From Candidatus Bipolaricaulota bacterium (GTDB taxonomy: Bacteria; Bipolaricaulota; Bipolaricaulia; UBA7950; UBA9294), in NCBI GenBank assembly GCA_030612175.1, contig JAUWOJ010000058.1, forward strand, positions 1 to 6,809: a DNA stretch of 6,809 bases, given 5' to 3'. Shown here piece by piece: positions 5,317 to 6,809 of the stretch. The notes beneath the pieces are model-generated. The model was given only the letters and a program-made list of their open reading frames with translations, ran no database searches and was not told the origin of the DNA. A program made the position numbers and the translations under genes. Every line of letters begins with the position of its first letter. Position 1 is the stretch's first letter.

Positions 5317-6540
5317 ATGACAATGTCGAAGCAACGTATCTATACTGTATCAAGGCTGAACAAGGAAGCTCGTCGAATCCTGGAGAGTGAGATCGGTTCT
5401 CTTTGGCTAAAGGGAGAAATCTCCAATCTCACCCTTGCTCCTTCTGGGCACGCGTACTTCACAATCAAAGATGCCACATCTGAGATTGCTGCCGTTCGAT
5501 TCAAGGGCGGCTCCAAACTCTCGTCTCTGAGACTCGATAACGGAAAGCAGATCCTTGCCTACGGACAGCTGACGATTTACGAACCACGTGGCCGCTATCA
5601 GTTTATCGTTGCTCTCATTCAGCCAGCCGGCTTGGGTGCGCTACAGCTAGCCTTCCAACAGCTAAAAGACAAACTGAATAAGGAAGGACTATTTGACAAA
5701 GGCCATAAGAAGCCACTTCCACATTACCCCCAGCGCATTGGTATTGTTACTTCACCTAGTGGTGCGGCAATCCGTGATATTCTTTCCGTTTTCTCACGGC
5801 GTTGGCCCATGATACAGGTCTACATTTTTTCCGCTTTGGTTCAGGGAGAAGCAGCAGCTCATGAGCTTGTCTCATCTATCGCGCTTGCCGAGCGCTTTAG
5901 CCGTGATAAGACTCCACTCGATCTGTTAATCATCAGCCGGGGTGGTGGATCCCTAGAAGATTTAGCCGCGTTTAACGACGAGCAACTAGCTAGAGCTATC
6001 TTCACCTGTTCTATTCCAATTATGTCGGCCATTGGTCATGAGATTGACTTCACAATAGCCGATTTTGTCGCGGATCTGCGTGCCCCTACACCCTCCGCTG
6101 CCGCAGAACTCGCGGTGCCAGATCACACAGAGGTGGCCTCTGCGCTAACTACCGTTGTGGACACTCTGAGCAAGCGAGTGACTTCCCTTATTGAACAGAA
6201 AGAGAGAAGATTGCAGACAGAGCTCAAAGAGTACATTTATCGCCTGCCAAGCAGACAAATAGAAACACTAGGTCAGCAGCTAGATGCTCTTCTCTCCAAG
6301 CTCCTGCGCCTGGCAAAAGAGTCATGGAAGAGGCAAAAGCAGCGACAGGAAGGACTGACGGGGCTACTACGACTCTCTGACCCCAGACTACCGTTTCGCC
6401 GTGGCTATTCCCTAACCTTCCTGTCCGGGAGCTCTGCCTCCCTGCGAGACTCTGCGTGCGTAACACAAGGGCACCAGATCGAAACTCACCTACTAAAAGG
6501 TAGAATCCTCTCACAAGTAGAGGAGGTGACAGATACTTGA
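5317..6540 (+). CDS. xseA: Exodeoxyribonuclease VII large subunit
   Basis: This is the catalytic large subunit of exonuclease VII, which degrades single-stranded DNA from both ends into oligonucleotides and acts in repair and mutation avoidance with several copies of XseB. It has 407 residues against about 456 in Escherichia coli, within the family range. The N-terminal OB-fold DNA-binding domain covers roughly 9-105 (IYTVSRLNKEARRILE, WLKGEISNL, SGHAYFTIKD). The catalytic domain shows the conserved blocks RIGIVTSPSGAAIRDIL (140-156), ISRGGGSLEDLAAFNDE (206-222) and AIGHEIDFTIADFVADLRAP (238-257). A charged coiled-coil region follows (about 270-360), then the typical C-terminal RRGYSLTF. Two ATGs, 5317 and 5323, are possible starts. 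Neither has a clear Shine-Dalgarno site, and either leaves the family core intact. It diverges from rnpA and overlaps xseB by 4 nt. Confidence 0.97.
   Translation: MTMSKQRIYTVSRLNKEARRILESEIGSLWLKGEISNLTLAPSGHAYFTIKDATSEIAAVRFKGGSKLSSLRLDNGKQILAYGQLTIYEPRGRYQFIVALIQPAGLGALQLAFQQLKDKLNKEGLFDKGHKKPLPHYPQRIGIVTSPSGAAIRDILSVFSRRWPMIQVYIFSALVQGEAAAHELVSSIALAERFSRDKTPLDLLIISRGGGSLEDLAAFNDEQLARAIFTCSIPIMSAIGHEIDFTIADFVADLRAPTPSAAAELAVPDHTEVASALTTVVDTLSKRVTSLIEQKERRLQTELKEYIYRLPSRQIETLGQQLDALLSKLLRLAKESWKRQKQRQEGLTGLLRLSDPRLPFRRGYSLTFLSGSSASLRDSACVTQGHQIETHLLKGRILSQVEEVTDT
6521..6529 (+). promoter_or_regulatory. Shine-Dalgarno site of xseB, supporting a TTG start
   Basis: AGGAGGTGA is a full-length match to the usual anti-Shine-Dalgarno end of bacterial 16S rRNA. 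It lies within the 3' end of xseA, and the AGGAGG core ends 10 nt before the TTG at 6537. It makes the non-ATG start credible. Confidence 0.75.
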
Positions 6541-6752
6541 AAATCAACGAGGCTTTGACAAAACTGGAAGGAATCACTAAGCAGCTGGAGAAAGACGATC
6601 TCCCCCTAGAAGAGGCGCTTCGCTTATTTGAACAGGGAATTGCCCTTGCGACAAAGATAAAAACCAATCTAGATCAGGCAAAACTACACATCAACAAGGT
6701 GATCGAAAGTACCGAAGGCATTTTCGTGCTCGAAAAGTTTGACCTGTCTTAG
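6537..6752 (+). CDS. xseB: Exodeoxyribonuclease VII small subunit
   Basis: This is the small helical subunit of exonuclease VII, which packs on the coiled coil of XseA to form the active complex. It has 71 residues, near the usual 70-80. The N-terminal helix-turn-helix pattern is intact: EALTKLEGITKQLEKDDLPL (5-24) and LEEALRLFEQGIALATKI (24-41), followed by a short charged tail. The start is a TTG whose last two bases form part of the xseA stop (TTGA overlap), preceded by an excellent Shine-Dalgarno site. This implies translational coupling and a fixed subunit ratio. No intrinsic terminator follows. Instead, a strong promoter begins inside its last codons. Confidence 0.95.
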   Translation: MKINEALTKLEGITKQLEKDDLPLEEALRLFEQGIALATKIKTNLDQAKLHINKVIESTEGIFVLEKFDLS

Positions 6753-6766
6753 TTCCTCCTTATAAT
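6739..6766 (+). promoter_or_regulatory. Near-consensus sigma-70-type promoter after xseB
   Basis: TTGACC (6739-6744, five of six matches) overlaps the last xseB codons and is followed after 16 nt by a perfect TATAAT (6761-6766). The predicted transcription start is about 6773. It reads into whatever follows the window edge. Confidence 0.65.
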
Positions 6767-6776
6767 CGTATTCATT

Positions 6777-6809
6777 ATGAACAAGGTCGCAGGATATGAT
6801 GCTGCAATC
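6777..6809 (+). CDS. Start of an unidentified gene, cut by the window edge
   Basis: An ATG at 6777 opens a frame that continues for all 11 codons left in the window (MNKVAGYDAAI). It starts only about 4 nt after the predicted transcription start of the promoter at 6739-6766 and has no Shine-Dalgarno site, so it would be translated from a nearly leaderless mRNA. The YDAAI ending resembles the first beta strand of a nucleotide-binding Rossmann fold, but 11 residues cannot establish this. ATGs at 6796 and 6799 are alternatives, and the promoter could instead serve an RNA gene. Confidence 0.4.
   Translation, partial: MNKVAGYDAAI

Noticed and set aside
5141..5353. Minus-strand ORF upstream of rnpA considered as rpmH (ribosomal protein L34)
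   Set aside because: The translation lacks the very basic, conserved L34 sequence and overlaps rnpA and the xseA start in another frame.
6224..6667. 147-codon minus-strand ORF opposite xseA/xseB
   Set aside because: It has no recognisable motifs and lies fully antisense to two well-supported exonuclease VII genes, spanning their junction.
1..6809. Search for CRISPR repeats, insertion sequences, tRNA or rRNA genes, or a defence-like cassette
   Set aside because: No repeated units, terminal inverted repeats, transposase motifs or tRNA-like folds were seen. Nearly all bases belong to recognisable housekeeping or metabolic genes.

Overview
The window is ordinary bacterial chromosome. It is almost wholly coding, has roughly balanced base composition, and shows no mobile element, CRISPR array or phage gene. 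Shine-Dalgarno sites close to the AGGAGGTGA ideal (before xseB, greA and the aminotransferase) and tight stop/start overlaps fit a compact genome. The gene set (M42 metallopeptidase, PLP aminotransferase, class II LysRS, GreA, RNase P protein, exonuclease VII) does not fix a phylum. A Bacillota-like or other anaerobic, amino-acid-using lineage is a guess.

Layout. Positions 1-1020 (+) hold an M42 family aminopeptidase that lacks only its extreme N-terminus. After a 29-nt convergent gap, a minus-strand cluster runs from about 5228 down to 1050. In transcription order it is rnpA (5228-4863), greA (4870-4385), lysS (4388-2919), a PAP2 membrane phosphatase (2922-2350) and a class I/II PLP aminotransferase (2279-1050). 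The first four genes overlap their neighbours by 4 to 8 nt and probably form one translationally coupled transcript. The aminotransferase appears to have its own consensus promoter and a strong ribosome binding site. Diverging from rnpA across an 88-nt intergenic region are xseA (5317-6540) and xseB (6537-6752), the two subunits of exonuclease VII, which overlap by 4 nt. The last 70 nt carry a near-perfect sigma-70-type promoter and the first codons of a further plus-strand gene.

Functionally the minus-strand cluster joins tRNA 5'-end maturation (RnpA), rescue of stalled RNA polymerase (GreA) and tRNA charging (LysRS) with a lipid phosphatase and an amino-acid aminotransferase. The plus-strand pair handles single-stranded DNA in repair.

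The points most worth a second look are these. rnpA lies away from rpmH and heads a greA-lysS operon. Strong promoters sit so close to the rnpA start and the 6777 start that leaderless mRNAs are implied. A small overlapping upstream ORF lies in a polypurine leader in front of the aminotransferase. I see no evidence for a new defence or mobile system.
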